Assembly: GCA_017442365.1 (NCBI GenBank)
Contig: JAFRZW010000008.1
Location: 35,001-99,000, forward strand
Reading direction: 5' to 3'
Source of the DNA: Rikenellaceae bacterium
GTDB taxonomy: Bacteria > Bacteroidota > Bacteroidia > Bacteroidales > Rikenellaceae
DNA: 64,000 nt
How positions within the stretch are numbered: the stretch's first letter is position 1; every line of letters begins with the position of its first letter. A program made the position numbers and the translations under genes. A model generated the notes under the pieces. It saw nothing but the letters and a program-made list of their open reading frames with translations. It was not told the DNA's origin and did no database searches. Of the stretch, positions 43,191 to 52,177 are shown piece after piece.

Positions 43191-43799
43191 CTATCTGAGC
43201 TTGTGGCCGATCAGGTTGAGGAACTCCTCGCGGGTGCGGTGATCCGACAGGAATGTGCCCGTAAAGGCCGAGGTGGTCGTTACCGAATTCTGTTTCTGGA
43301 TTCCGCGCATCTGCATACAGGTATGCCCCGCCTCGATCACAACCGCCACACCGAGCGGATTAAGTGCCTCCTGAATACAATCGCGGATCTGCACGGTCAG
43401 ACGCTCCTGCACCTGCAATCGACGCGCAAAACACTCCACCACGCGGGCAATCTTCGACAGTCCGGTGATCGTTCCATTGGGGATATAGGCCACGTGCGCC
43501 TTACCGAAGAAGGGCAGAATGTGGTGCTCGCACATCGAGTAGAGCTCGATATCCTTGACCAGCACCATATGTCGATAGTCCTCGCGGAAGAGTGCCGACT
43601 GAATGATCTGCTTGGGATCCTCGTTGTAACCCTTTGTCATAAAGGCCATTGCCTTAGCCACACGTTCGGGAGTTTTGAGCAGACCTTCGCGGTCGGGATC
43701 CTCGCCGAGCAGTCGCAGAATCTCGCGGTAATGGACCATCAATTCGCTGATAGTCTTCTCGTCGTAGCGATCTTCACGCACGTAGATGGGGTTTTCCAT
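43191..43799 (-). CDS. folE: GTP cyclohydrolase I (type IA)
   Basis: The 202-residue enzyme opens GTP to 7,8-dihydroneopterin triphosphate, the first step to folate and queuosine. Zinc ligands are visible in [20 protein letters not shown] (Cys and His) and [17 protein letters not shown] (second Cys). [20 protein letters not shown] is the classic family signature. Length is normal. Its product feeds QueD (3.8 kb). A TACCTTTG -7 box lies at 43826-43833 on the minus strand, so it is probably transcribed separately from the upstream operon. Confidence 0.96.
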   Translation of the reverse strand: MENPIYVREDRYDEKTISELMVHYREILRLLGEDPDREGLLKTPERVAKAMAFMTKGYNEDPKQIIQSALFREDYRHMVLVKDIELYSMCEHHILPFFGKAHVAYIPNGTITGLSKIARVVECFARRLQVQERLTVQIRDCIQEALNPLGVAVVIEAGHTCMQMRGIQKQNSVTTTSAFTGTFLSDHRTREEFLNLIGHKLR

Positions 43800-43825
43800 A
43801 GTTTATTTTGCGGTTAAATTTTCGG

Positions 43826-43833
43826 CAAAGGTA
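43826..43833 (-). promoter_or_regulatory. -7 box of folE
   Basis: TACCTTTG on the minus strand, 27 bp before the folE ATG; TTTG at 43860-43857 could serve as -33 (23 bp spacing). Confidence 0.55.
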
Positions 43834-43848
43834 CGCAATATTTTTTAA

Positions 43849-44301
43849 TTATAAGGCAAATGCGAATCTTCCCCAAACTTTATATCCCCAAAAAGCGAAA
43901 TAGACCACCGCCGCCAACACTACAAGGCATACAACGGTTTTGGTTGGTTTCGCGGCTGAGCCTGCGCAGAACCAAGCGGTCAGTATAGCCACAATATTGA
44001 TCAACATCTCGGGCAACGAGATCAGCGAGTTCATAAAGTCGAACAGGTGAATAATGAGTTCGAGAATGGTTGCACCTATCAACATCGTACCGACGACGCA
44101 CGAGGGTTTGAGCACCTCTTTGAAACGATTTAAGAAATAGAGTGTCAGTGCAAAGAATACGACCAATCGTGCCAACGACGACAGTCCGAATCCCGACAAG
44201 AAGGGTCGAAAACAACCAACGCCAGCCAACGAGCAAGTTGCGAACTCGGCAACCACAGCCACAGCAAATATTATGGCATAAAATCTCAGATTCTTTTTCA
44301 T
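43849..44301 (-). CDS. Small polytopic membrane protein in the fulvocin C-related operon
   Basis: The 150-residue protein has about five hydrophobic segments (residues 6-24, 36-54, 65-82, 88-108, 120-140). No enzyme motif is evident. Two early Cys (FATCSLAGVGC) lie at a membrane boundary. The start MKKNLRFYAII at 44301 is 13 bp downstream of the Cys-rich lipoprotein gene. A DoxX/MauE-type membrane protein is one possibility, suggested by size and by context with DUF1573, but the similarity is not convincing. Confidence 0.65.
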   Translation of the reverse strand: MKKNLRFYAIIFAVAVVAEFATCSLAGVGCFRPFLSGFGLSSLARLVVFFALTLYFLNRFKEVLKPSCVVGTMLIGATILELIIHLFDFMNSLISLPEMLINIVAILTAWFCAGSAAKPTKTVVCLVVLAAVVYFAFWGYKVWGRFAFAL

Positions 44302-44314
44302 AGTAAAATTCTGT

Positions 44315-45019
44315 CTAAATAGGTTTGCATTTCCCATTGCATTCAAATGCCCACAACCAACCACATCCAAAATCTGGATCGGGGCCGCAATTATTCTCTT
44401 GACAAGTAGTTACTCCTGTTTTGCAAAAAGTGTAAGTTAAATTACAATCACAGTCGTCATTATAGACTATCGGCTCATCACCCGGCGCAATAGTTATGTT
44501 AGATCGAGTTTTTCCTATCTCTTTTTGTAAACTTTCTAAGCTATTTACACTATCAAGTGTGCCAACAAGAGCATACAAAGTCTGATCTGCCCAGTCAAAC
44601 TCCATTCTTGCATAATCCGCCCAAGCATACATAGTCAATACTAATTCATCTTCTATAAATTGAATCTCATTAGAATGCAAACTTGACCTATCTTGAAACC
44701 AATCTGAATTAGTTTTAATCAAATCTTTTAGAAGATCAATGTGCTCTTTTTCAGCAGTTGTCCAAGGGAGTTCAAGTAGCTCGTCAATTTTAAGCAACCA
44801 CAGTTCTATCCTCTTTTGTTGAGATACGGCTCTAAACGTTGCTCTCTGAATATCTCCATTAGGCAGATTAAGAAACTCTACTCGCGTAATATCCTGCAAC
44901 TGAGCATAATTTGCTTTGATCCAATCATCAACAGTAGGATCACAACTGTAAGTTTCATCAACTGAGCACGATGTCATTAGTAACATTGTGCTCCACAACA
45001 TAAACACAATTTTTTTCAT
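44315..45019 (-). CDS. Bacteriocin fulvocin C-related Cys-rich lipoprotein
   Basis: The 234-residue protein has a lipoprotein signal (MKKIVFMLWSTMLLMTSC, Cys-18) and a helical middle (about 30-180). Its C-terminal tail of about 45 residues is Cys-rich: CDCNLTYTFC, then CQENNCGPDPDFGCGWLWAF and ECNGKC. This C-terminal pattern is that of proteins annotated as bacteriocin fulvocin C-related; fulvocin C itself is a 45-residue bacteriocin of Myxococcus fulvus. The eight Cys could form four disulfides. Codon use is clearly more AT-rich than in flanking genes, which suggests transfer. It is the middle gene of three. A precursor or immunity-type role is inference. Confidence 0.72.
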   Translation of the reverse strand: MKKIVFMLWSTMLLMTSCSVDETYSCDPTVDDWIKANYAQLQDITRVEFLNLPNGDIQRATFRAVSQQKRIELWLLKIDELLELPWTTAEKEHIDLLKDLIKTNSDWFQDRSSLHSNEIQFIEDELVLTMYAWADYARMEFDWADQTLYALVGTLDSVNSLESLQKEIGKTRSNITIAPGDEPIVYNDDCDCNLTYTFCKTGVTTCQENNCGPDPDFGCGWLWAFECNGKCKPI

Positions 45020-45042
45020 ACTAATAAATTATAAAGGTTAGT

Positions 45043-45486
45043 TTATTTTATTGTTCCATTAACTCTTAGTAGTACATAAGAGTTAGATGCATTCGATTTT
45101 ACTATAAGCGATTTGCTAAAAAAACCTTCTTGTCCTTCCGTATCTACTTTCACAATAATCTTTCCTTTCTGACCAGATGTAAATGCCTGTTTAGGGAATT
45201 CAGCGGATATACAGGAACACGTAACATCAGCTTTATATATCACTAATGGACTTTTGCCAACATTGGTAAAAGTAAACTCGACAAAAAAAGAAGGCGACTC
45301 TGTTCTGCGGACAGAGCCAAAATCAATCACCATCTCTTCAAACTCTATTTGAGCACTATCTGCTACTCTTTTGTCGTCAACAATTTGGGGTACATATCTC
45401 TTCTCCTTAGCAGAGTTATTGCAACTTATACAAGAACCTATTACCAATAGAAAGAACGGCAAAAAAGCAACTAACCGAAAGTTCAT
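45043..45486 (-). CDS. DUF1573 lipoprotein
   Basis: The 147-residue protein starts MNFRLVAFLPFFLLVIGSC, a lipoprotein signal. Its DUF1573 (ASH/MSP-like beta-sandwich) domain has FEEMVIDFGSVRRTESPSFF, FTFTNVGKSPLVIYKADVTC and SCISAEFPKQAFTSGQKGKI. The family is common in Bacteroidota, often next to Cys-rich lipoproteins, and has no assigned function. It is the first gene of the AT-rich operon, with a strong promoter 25 bp upstream. Confidence 0.85.
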   Translation of the reverse strand: MNFRLVAFLPFFLLVIGSCISCNNSAKEKRYVPQIVDDKRVADSAQIEFEEMVIDFGSVRRTESPSFFVEFTFTNVGKSPLVIYKADVTCSCISAEFPKQAFTSGQKGKIIVKVDTEGQEGFFSKSLIVKSNASNSYVLLRVNGTIK

Positions 45487-45508
45487 ATCAATTTTTTAAT
45501 TTCTGTCC

Positions 45509-45540
45509 CAAATATACGGTTTTTATTCAAATAATCCAAA
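45509..45540 (-). promoter_or_regulatory. Promoter of the DUF1573/fulvocin C-related operon
   Basis: On the minus strand TTTG (45540-45537), 20 bp, TATATTTG (45516-45509). Near-ideal consensus. Confidence 0.75.
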
Positions 45541-45742
45541 TAAATTGTCTAAAAATTACTTTCTGCGAAAAAAATCTCACATCTTGCAAAAAATCACTAA
45601 TCGAGCCAATTAGCCGTTGAGGCTGGACGCGAGGGGAGGAACACAGGTTACAGATTGTAAGTAAATCTTTGCTCGAACAGACTAAGAATCAATTTTCAAC
45701 GACTGAGGATCATACGTTTTAATCTAAAAAAAGTGTCTAAAA

Positions 45743-45774
45743 TTTGTAAATTAGAAATTCGAAACCTATATTTG
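45743..45774 (+). promoter_or_regulatory. Promoter of the 480-aa lipoprotein gene
   Basis: TTTG at 45743-45746, 20 bp spacer, TATATTTG at 45767-45774; the ATG used is at 45807. The gap between the two divergent promoters (45541-45742) shows no gene. Confidence 0.75.
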
Positions 45775-45806
45775 CGTTTTAGAAATCACTCTAAATGCTT
45801 ATTAAT

Positions 45807-47249
45807 ATGAAGAAATTTTTTACCCGCTTTGCTACCGTTGCAATGACATTGGTAGCAGCCTTCTCGTTCGTAGCTTGCGATGAGGAGAAAGTTGAAGAGG
45901 TTGCAGTATCGGACGCAACCGTCGAGGTAGCCGTAACAGCTAAGGACGCTCAGTCGGCAACGTTCGCCATCACCACCACTAAGGCTGAGGCTGTTGCTTA
46001 CTATCGTACCGACGACACCAAGTTTATCGCAACCGGCGATTTCGTTTTCAAGAATGGTAAGGAGGTTGAGCCCAACACCACCGTTAGTGTTTCGATGCCC
46101 TACTTGGAGGAGATGAGCGACTATCGTCTGATCGTTGCAGCTCGCGCTGAGAATGGTGCTTACACCGTAACCAATACCGACGTTCACGTGCCCGACTTCG
46201 CAACTTCGATCTCGATTTCGGTTGATAAGGTAACTTACAGCGTTGCTGACATTACGGTTACTCCTGATGAGCACACCGCTAAGTTTAAGGTAGGTTTCGG
46301 TCCCGCATCGGCTACCGTTGAGCAGTTCCTGGCTGGCGAGATCCCCACTATGAACGTCGAGGGTAACGAGGCAAAGGAGGTTGGCTTAGAGGGTTTGAAG
46401 GCTAACACCGAGTACGTTGTATATGCACAGAGCTACAACCGCGAAGGCACTGGTTGCGACGTGGTTTCGAAGAAGTTTACTACCCCTGACGGTCCCGCAG
46501 TTGATATCGAGGTGTCGATGAACAACTCTATCGTTGCTGATGTAAAAATAACACCCAACCAGTACGTTAGCCAATATGCATTTATCTTGGCTCAGCAGGC
46601 TATCTGGGATGAGTACAAGGTTATGATGGGCACCGATGACTCGGGTCTGTTGCAGACCTTCTACTCGTGGGATATGACCGAGATGGCAACTGAGGCACTC
46701 GATGATCAGGTTGAGATGAGCGGTATTTGCGGCGATAGCTTTATCATCGGTGTATTGGTATTCGATGAGAATGGTCAGCCCTACGACGTTCAGTTCGAGA
46801 CCTTCTCGTCGCCCGAAAAGGACGAGAATGCAGCCGTTGCAACTGTTGAGATCGGCGTTGGTACACTGACTCCCAATAGCGCAGAGCTGAGCTTCACAAT
46901 GGGTGGTGGTGCTGTTGGTTACTACTGCGCACTGCTGACCAAGGCTAACTATGACGATATCACCTCGAAGAGCGAGACCAACCTGTTCAACAATGTTTAC
47001 GGTTTCGGTACGCTGCTGACCGAGAACGATACCGACAATTGGAAGGTTGATGCAGGTGTTGAGTATGTAGCTGTTGCAGTTCCGTTCAACGTTAATGGTG
47101 CAGATGGTGGTTTTGGTGAGTTGGTTGAGGCACGCTTCACCGCTCCGATTGAATCGACTGCTGCCGTTGCAGTTGCTCCCGCAGTTAAGGCTCCGAAGGC
47201 AACCTACAAGTATGTAACCGCTGAGCAGTTTGCTAAGATTGCAAAATAG
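45807..47249 (+). CDS. Large surface lipoprotein with repeated beta-domains
   Basis: The 480-residue protein has a lipoprotein signal (MKKFFTRFATVAMTLVAAFS, lipobox FVAC) followed by acidic residues DEEKVEE, a surface-export type start. The mature part looks like three or four fibronectin III-like modules: recurring patterns such as AKDAQSATFAITTTKAEAVA, EVGLEGLKANTEYVVYAQSY and GTLTPNSAELSFTMGGGAVG. No catalytic motif was seen. Biased codons and a strong promoter imply high expression. A role in surface binding or in a fimbria-like structure is possible but unproven. Confidence 0.75.
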   Translation: MKKFFTRFATVAMTLVAAFSFVACDEEKVEEVAVSDATVEVAVTAKDAQSATFAITTTKAEAVAYYRTDDTKFIATGDFVFKNGKEVEPNTTVSVSMPYLEEMSDYRLIVAARAENGAYTVTNTDVHVPDFATSISISVDKVTYSVADITVTPDEHTAKFKVGFGPASATVEQFLAGEIPTMNVEGNEAKEVGLEGLKANTEYVVYAQSYNREGTGCDVVSKKFTTPDGPAVDIEVSMNNSIVADVKITPNQYVSQYAFILAQQAIWDEYKVMMGTDDSGLLQTFYSWDMTEMATEALDDQVEMSGICGDSFIIGVLVFDENGQPYDVQFETFSSPEKDENAAVATVEIGVGTLTPNSAELSFTMGGGAVGYYCALLTKANYDDITSKSETNLFNNVYGFGTLLTENDTDNWKVDAGVEYVAVAVPFNVNGADGGFGELVEARFTAPIESTAAVAVAPAVKAPKATYKYVTAEQFAKIAK

Positions 47250-47274
47250 TTCTGTAATTACATTGCCTAACACA

Positions 47275-47309
47275 AAAGCCGCACCCCGTTTCAGGGTGCG
47301 GCTTTTTGT
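47275..47309 (+). terminator. Terminator of the 480-aa lipoprotein gene
   Basis: AAAGCCGCACCC (47275-47286) pairs with GGGTGCGGCTTT (47294-47305), followed by T run. Confidence 0.85.
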
Positions 47310-47334
47310 TTGCGGGGAGCGCATTGCGCCTATC

Positions 47335-47430
47335 TTACTTGCCGAATCGATAGCCGATGCGGAGCATTATGCCATTGCCGACATTATAGCCATAATTGCG
47401 TTGCCAAACGTAGGAAATCGAATAATCTGA
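47335..47430 (-). pseudogene. C-terminal fragment of an outer-membrane beta-barrel protein
   Basis: The minus strand encodes about 31 residues ending in a stop: SDYSISYVWQRNYGYN, then VGNGIMLRIGYRFGK. Alternating aromatic strands ending in GYRFG are typical of the last strand of an outer-membrane beta-barrel. A TAA stop precedes the fragment in frame (47433-47431), and no start or upstream part is found, so it seems to be the relic of a deleted gene. Repeats occupy the sequence where the rest of the gene should lie. Confidence 0.45.
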
Positions 47431-47435
47431 TTAAT

Positions 47436-47960
47436 GTACGAAAACTATGTTTTCGACACACCTTCGTGAGCTGATTTTATAAAAAGGTCTGACTTATGTC
47501 AGCTGGCGGTAGCCAAGTCCCCGACCGATGAAAATGCGTTAAGCGGGCGTGGGCAAAACATTGAAATAAGTACAAGCGAATAGCAGAACCCGCCCATATG
47601 GCGGGCAAAATCGCGTAGTCGCCCATTTCGAGCTTTTTGCCGATGGTCGTAGCAAATTTTCATCATCGGGGTTGTTTTTGGTTACTTTTGTCAAACAAAA
47701 GTAACAGTGTATCAAATGGTCATCTTTTTTAACGGCAAAAATCCCACTCTCTCGTTTTCCGAAATTCGCGCAGTGCGAACTTAGTGGTGCGCGGCAGCTC
47801 TGCAGTCCGCGCAGAGAGTTTATTTTTTTGCAAAACAATAATTAGCAAACCCCACCCTTCGGTGGGCGGGCGAGTGCTCCGCCCGCGAAGAGTATTTTAT
47901 TTTTACTAATTCGAAAAAGCAAAACCCGCCCTTCGGTGGGCGGGCTTTGCTTTTTGAATT
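47436..47960. repeat. Repeat mosaic with one copy of a long inverted repeat
   Basis: A left half of element A (hairpin 2 CGAAAAC-tat-GTTTTCG, 47439-47455) and a reverse family B hairpin (47585-47605) come first. 47657-47891 is the reverse complement of much of 60569-61020. It includes the hairpin GTTACTTTTG-tcaaa-CAAAAGTAAC (47681-47705) and the stretch TTTTTAACGGCAAAAATCCCACTC. A bidirectional terminator-like hairpin, AAAAAGCAAAACCCGCCC (47914-47931) / GGGCGGGCTTTGCTTTTT (47938-47955), lies before the esterase stop codon. The minus-strand ORF over 47539-47838 is repeat sequence, not a gene. Confidence 0.75.
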
Positions 47961-47969
47961 GCGAGTTCG

Positions 47970-48824
47970 TTACTCCATAAATCCGATCGACACGTAGGTC
48001 AGAATGTCGGGCAGAGCAGTCTGCCAATAGATCCACGAATGACCACCGTCGCGCACACGCAACTCAACGGCAACCTTATGCGAACGCAGCGCGCGCACGA
48101 AATCGATATTACCATCAAACAGATAGTCGTCGTCGCCACAATCCACACGCCAGCGCACCGTGCGAACAGCCTTCGCCTCGTCGTCGGTCAGTGCCGTCGC
48201 CAGCTTCACACCCGCAAGCGAGTCGAGCGTCGTGATGTATTCGTCGGTATATGAACGGTTTTTGTTACCCGGCGTGCCACTCATTCGGGCGCTGATCGGA
48301 CAAGCCGACGAGAAGAGTTCGGGGTGGCGCATTGCGTAGAACGCCGTGCCGTAGCCGCCCATCGACAGACCCGCAATGGCGCGCGTACGCTTGTCCGCCT
48401 TAATGCGGTAGGTATGCTCGATGTAGGGGATAAACTCCTCGATGAAGAAGCGCTCGTAGGGCCAATTGGTCTGGTCGAAGTAGCCGAAATTCAGACCGTT
48501 ATGATCCTCACCCTCGCCCGAGGCGTCGGGCATTACGATCACCATCGGCAGCGAACGACCCTCCTTCATCACCGCGTCGATAATGCGCTTGGCATTGCCC
48601 GACGTGGGCCACGAGGTGTGGGTTCCGTTGGCACCGTGCAGCAGGTAGAGAACGGGGTACGAGCGATCCGATTTGTCGTAACCCGAGGGCAGATAGATCG
48701 AATACTCCTTCTCCTTGCCGAGCAGCTTGCTCTCCATTTTGCACTCAATGAGGCGGCTCTGTGCCGAGGCCGCGAATGCCACGACAAGCGCAGCAACCAA
48801 TAACATTAAACGTTTCATATTCAT
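47970..48824 (-). CDS. Secreted alpha/beta-hydrolase esterase (esterase D-like)
   Basis: The 284-residue protein has a signal peptide ending AAFASA-Q type ([11 protein letters not shown]) and the putative-esterase fold: [44 protein letters not shown], the nucleophile elbow [11 protein letters not shown] (about 155-165), [15 protein letters not shown] (acid) and [13 protein letters not shown] (His). The family includes feruloyl and acetyl-xylan esterases and mycolyl-transferase-like enzymes; many act in the periplasm on carbohydrate esters. It overlaps the nfo gene by 4 bp, so they share a transcript. Confidence 0.88.
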   Translation of the reverse strand: MNMKRLMLLVAALVVAFAASAQSRLIECKMESKLLGKEKEYSIYLPSGYDKSDRSYPVLYLLHGANGTHTSWPTSGNAKRIIDAVMKEGRSLPMVIVMPDASGEGEDHNGLNFGYFDQTNWPYERFFIEEFIPYIEHTYRIKADKRTRAIAGLSMGGYGTAFYAMRHPELFSSACPISARMSGTPGNKNRSYTDEYITTLDSLAGVKLATALTDDEAKAVRTVRWRVDCGDDDYLFDGNIDFVRALRSHKVAVELRVRDGGHSWIYWQTALPDILTYVSIGFME

Positions 48825-49666
48825 TCGTTTGCAAATTTATTCAAGATTTCGATCTCCTCGGCCCAACGGCTCTCGTCGGGGGTTTCGAGGATCAGCGGCA
48901 GGTCGTCGAAACGGCTGTCGCGGGCGATAAATCGGAAGCAATCCCAACCGATCTGACCCTCACCGAGCGGGGTGTGGCGGTCGATGCGACTACCTAATGG
49001 ACGCAGGGCGTCGTTGAGATGCACGCCACGCAGGTATTCGAATCCCACCTCGCGGTCAAACTCCTCGAACGTTCGCTCGCACGCCAGCTCCGACGAGAGG
49101 TCGTAACCTGCTGCAAATGAGTGGCAAGTATCGAGGCAGACGCCCACGCGCGAACGATCCTCCACGCCGTCGATAATCCTTCGCAACTGCCAAAAAGCGA
49201 AGCCCACGTTCGAGCCCTGACCTGCGGTATTTTCGATCACTGCGGTAACGCCCTTTGTTGCTCGCAGGGCGATGTTAATCGACTCGGCAACGCGGTCCAA
49301 GCACTCCTCCACCGAGATCTTTTTCAGGTGCGAGCCGGGGTGGAAGTTGAGGCGGTCGAGCCCAAGCTGCTCGCAACGCTGCATCTCGTCCAAAAAGGCC
49401 TCGCGCGAACGCTCCAAACCCTCCTCTTCGGGGTGTCCGAGGTTGATCAGATAGCTGTCGTGCGGCAACACGTGGCGGGGGTCGATCGCCGCTGCGGCGA
49501 GCTCACGACCGAAAGCCTCGATCGACGCTGCCGAAAGGGGTGCCGACCGCCACTGACGTTGGTTCTTGGTGAATAGCGCAAAGGCCGTTGCGCCTATGGC
49601 TGAGGCGTTTCGGGGGGCATTTTCGACACCACCCGACGCACTTACGTGTGCTCCAAAGAATTTCAT
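48821..49666 (-). CDS. nfo: Endonuclease IV (AP endonuclease)
   Basis: The 281-residue TIM-barrel enzyme cuts DNA 5' to abasic sites in base-excision repair and uses three zinc ions. It shows [18 protein letters not shown] at the N-terminus, [71 protein letters not shown] and the end motif [18 protein letters not shown]. These are all family signatures. Length is normal. A TAGCTTTG -7 box lies at 49698-49705 on the minus strand. The esterase start overlaps its stop by 4 bp. Confidence 0.96.
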   Translation of the reverse strand: MKFFGAHVSASGGVENAPRNASAIGATAFALFTKNQRQWRSAPLSAASIEAFGRELAAAAIDPRHVLPHDSYLINLGHPEEEGLERSREAFLDEMQRCEQLGLDRLNFHPGSHLKKISVEECLDRVAESINIALRATKGVTAVIENTAGQGSNVGFAFWQLRRIIDGVEDRSRVGVCLDTCHSFAAGYDLSSELACERTFEEFDREVGFEYLRGVHLNDALRPLGSRIDRHTPLGEGQIGWDCFRFIARDSRFDDLPLILETPDESRWAEEIEILNKFANE

Positions 49667-49724
49667 AATTATCTATCGTTTTTTCGGTTTTCTCCTACAA
49701 AGCTATGATAATTTTGCAATATTG

Positions 49725-50780
49725 CTATCGTTTGCCACTCGGATTTTCCTTCTGCGGGTTGCGGTTACGATTGAGCACCTTGAACACACATCGACGCAGG
49801 TCGCCCTCGGCATTGTCGCCCTCGTACGACCAATACATTCCGCCCTTCAACCCCTGTTCGAGGATATATTCGGCTTTGATTGCCAGCGAGCTCTCGTTCT
49901 CGTAGCCGAATACCAGCTCGCCATTCGCATCGACGATGTATGGCACCTGTCCCTTGGGGTCCCAACGGAAGGTGTAATCGCCCTCAACCAAGTGAGCCTG
50001 AGTCAGATCGCGCTGACGGGGGAAACCCTTTTTGCCACGACCGTAGAACGCCAGACCGAGCACCATCTTCTCGGGTGGCACGCCTGCGGCGAGGTGGTTT
50101 TTGACCGCATCATCGACACAGATTTTCTCCATATGCTCCGTCTGATAGAGTGGCGAATTGTGGTACGGTGCCCAACCCAGATCGTACGCCATCACGTTGG
50201 TATAGTCGATATATTGGTCAATCGCGCGGAAATCGATGTAGTTGCCCGTTGCCGACGTTGCGTGCGTCAGCAGCTTTTCGGGACCGATCGCACGTCGAAT
50301 GTCGCGCATCATAAGTGTATAGTTGTCAGTATCTTCGGGCGAGTATGAGATCTTCGCCACGCCCGATGTGGGGTACTCCCAGTCGATGTCTATACCGTCC
50401 AGCTCGAACTCCTCGACCTTGGCGGCACAATCCTGCGCAAAGCTCCAACGCAGCACCGAGTCGGAGGCCATCTCGCTGAAATTGCCGCTGCCCCAACCAC
50501 CAATCGAAAGGAGCACTTTCAGATGGGGGTGGCTCTTTTTGAGCTGCACGATCTTGCGCAGACGCTTGGGGTTATCGACCCGCACACGGTCGAATGTCGA
50601 ATCGACGTGGCCGAAAGCGTAGTTGATGTGGGTCAAATACTCGGGATCGACCTCACGATTGGACCACGAAGTTACGTAGGCAATCAAGACTTTGTTTGCG
50701 GGCACGACCTCGGTTTTGGGAGGCTCGGCACACGACACCGCCACCACGAGCAGTAGCAGCGAATAGAGAATCTTTTTCAT
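49725..50780 (-). CDS. Glycoside hydrolase family 18 lipoprotein
   Basis: The 351-residue protein has a lipoprotein signal (MKKILYSLLLLVVAVSC, Cys-17). The GH18 barrel shows KVLIAYVTSWSNREV, HLKVLLSIGGWGSGNFSEMA, the catalytic strand FELDGIDIDWEYPTS (DxxDxDxE, about 121-135), VMAYDLGWAPYHNSPLY, GVPPEKMVLGLAFYGRGKKG and GGMYWSYEGDNAEG. This is the chitinase / endo-beta-N-acetylglucosaminidase family; all catalytic acids are present. Chitinous or host N-glycan substrates are both possible. The start at 50780 removes an unlikely N-terminal extension. Confidence 0.92.
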   Translation of the reverse strand: MKKILYSLLLLVVAVSCAEPPKTEVVPANKVLIAYVTSWSNREVDPEYLTHINYAFGHVDSTFDRVRVDNPKRLRKIVQLKKSHPHLKVLLSIGGWGSGNFSEMASDSVLRWSFAQDCAAKVEEFELDGIDIDWEYPTSGVAKISYSPEDTDNYTLMMRDIRRAIGPEKLLTHATSATGNYIDFRAIDQYIDYTNVMAYDLGWAPYHNSPLYQTEHMEKICVDDAVKNHLAAGVPPEKMVLGLAFYGRGKKGFPRQRDLTQAHLVEGDYTFRWDPKGQVPYIVDANGELVFGYENESSLAIKAEYILEQGLKGGMYWSYEGDNAEGDLRRCVFKVLNRNRNPQKENPSGKR

Positions 50781-50966
50781 AGTAGTAATATCTGAAAAAA
50801 CAACCAATAAAAATAAAAACGTTATGTTCCGTAAAATTACACTAAAAATTTGGATTTAGCACCATTCTGCCACCTATTTCTCGCGCGGCAACTGATTAAA
50901 TCGGCATAGGGGACAAAAGTTTTGAAAGTTATCCTGTTTGGCGCGATTATTCTCGATAAAATTGCT

Positions 50967-50974
50967 TATCTTTG
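50967..50974 (+). promoter_or_regulatory. -7 box of the DUF3078 / S41 operon
   Basis: TATCTTTG, 35 bp before the ATG at 51009. Confidence 0.55.
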
Positions 50975-51008
50975 TTCGAATGTTTACCTATTGAAACCAA
51001 AGCATACT

Positions 51009-52169
51009 ATGAACAGAAAAGCACTATACACACTCGTTGCGCTGGCGGCGCTGATGACAACCGAACGCGCGGCGGCACAATTCACCATCGACAACGTCAA
51101 GACACGTCCCACCTCGAAGGAGGTCGTCAATCACAAAGATACCGTTACGCGCTCGGAGGTGAGCACCGACTACTTCAACCGTGCCCGCTATCGCGCCGAG
51201 CGCGCTGCTATCCGCAAGGAGCGCAACAAGTTCGAGTTCACTGCCTCGATTCAGGGCACGATGACCTCGTACAACGAGGCGTGGATCGCCAATTCGGGTG
51301 GTGATAACGCCGTAGCTGCTCTGGCAAAAGTTTTGCTCAAACACAACTTCAAGAAGGGCAAGTTCGAGATCGATAACAAGATCGACGCCAAGTTCGGCTA
51401 TAACCGTATGAAGGTCGAAACAACACTCGACGACGGAACGGTCAATAACAAGGGAGTCTGGTTCAAGAATCAGGACGAATTCCTGCTCGAAACCAAACCG
51501 GCGATCAAGTTCTCGAAGAATTGGGATTTCAGTTCGATTATCAAGTTCCGTAGCCAATTTGCGTCGGGCTACAAGTCGCGTACCGAGCAGGAACGCGAGC
51601 ACCGCAAGAGTGCAATGTTCGCGCCGGCCTACTTCGATGTGTCGCTCGGTTTGACCTACTCGTGCCCCAAGAAGGGATTCCCGATCAAGATCAACCTCTC
51701 GCCATTGGCAATGAATGCCACCTTCGTCAATAGCGAGCTGGTGCGCCAGAATGGCTATCTCTATGGTCTTGCCAACGCGTCGAAGACCTCGAAATGGGAG
51801 GGCGGTTCGTCGGTGCAGATCGACTTCGACCGCAAGTGGGGCAAGCGTGAGTGGTTCCGCTACCGCACCACGCTCTACTCCTTCTCGGGTTGGATGACCA
51901 ACATCGGACTCGACAACAAAGTGCGCGACTATGGCGACTACGTAGTGGCCTACGACAAGTGGGTTGCCGATGGTAAGAAGTCGGGAGAGAAGCCCATTCT
52001 GCCCGTTCATCCGACGGTGCGTTGGGAGAATACCATCTCGCTCAAAGCGTCGAAGTATTTCACCACCGACATCTCGTTCCAGCTCTACTACAACCGCGCA
52101 CAACACCTCAAAGTGCAGACACAGACGCTGTTGAGTGTCGGTCTGAGCTACACGTTCAAGAATAAGTAA
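51009..52169 (+). CDS. DUF3078 outer-membrane protein
   Basis: The 386-residue protein has a signal peptide (MNRKALYTLVALAALMTTERAAA-Q). It shows a DUF3078-type pattern: ASIQGTMTSYNEAWIANSGG, DNAVAALAKVLLKHNFKKGK, VWFKNQDEFLLETKPAIKFS and alternating beta-strands to the end (TQTLLSVGLSYTFKNK). The C-terminal aromatic strand and lack of other domains suggest an outer-membrane beta-barrel of unknown function. The S41 protease gene follows after 8 bp. Confidence 0.85.
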   Translation: MNRKALYTLVALAALMTTERAAAQFTIDNVKTRPTSKEVVNHKDTVTRSEVSTDYFNRARYRAERAAIRKERNKFEFTASIQGTMTSYNEAWIANSGGDNAVAALAKVLLKHNFKKGKFEIDNKIDAKFGYNRMKVETTLDDGTVNNKGVWFKNQDEFLLETKPAIKFSKNWDFSSIIKFRSQFASGYKSRTEQEREHRKSAMFAPAYFDVSLGLTYSCPKKGFPIKINLSPLAMNATFVNSELVRQNGYLYGLANASKTSKWEGGSSVQIDFDRKWGKREWFRYRTTLYSFSGWMTNIGLDNKVRDYGDYVVAYDKWVADGKKSGEKPILPVHPTVRWENTISLKASKYFTTDISFQLYYNRAQHLKVQTQTLLSVGLSYTFKNK

Positions 52170-52177
52170 CACAGACG

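Noticed and set aside
47539..47838. Minus-strand frame with SGIFAVKKDD, and its partner at 60785-61114 plus
   Set aside because: Both are translations of the same long inverted repeat. Neither has a conserved domain, and the partner frame is opened only by the 142-bp insertion.
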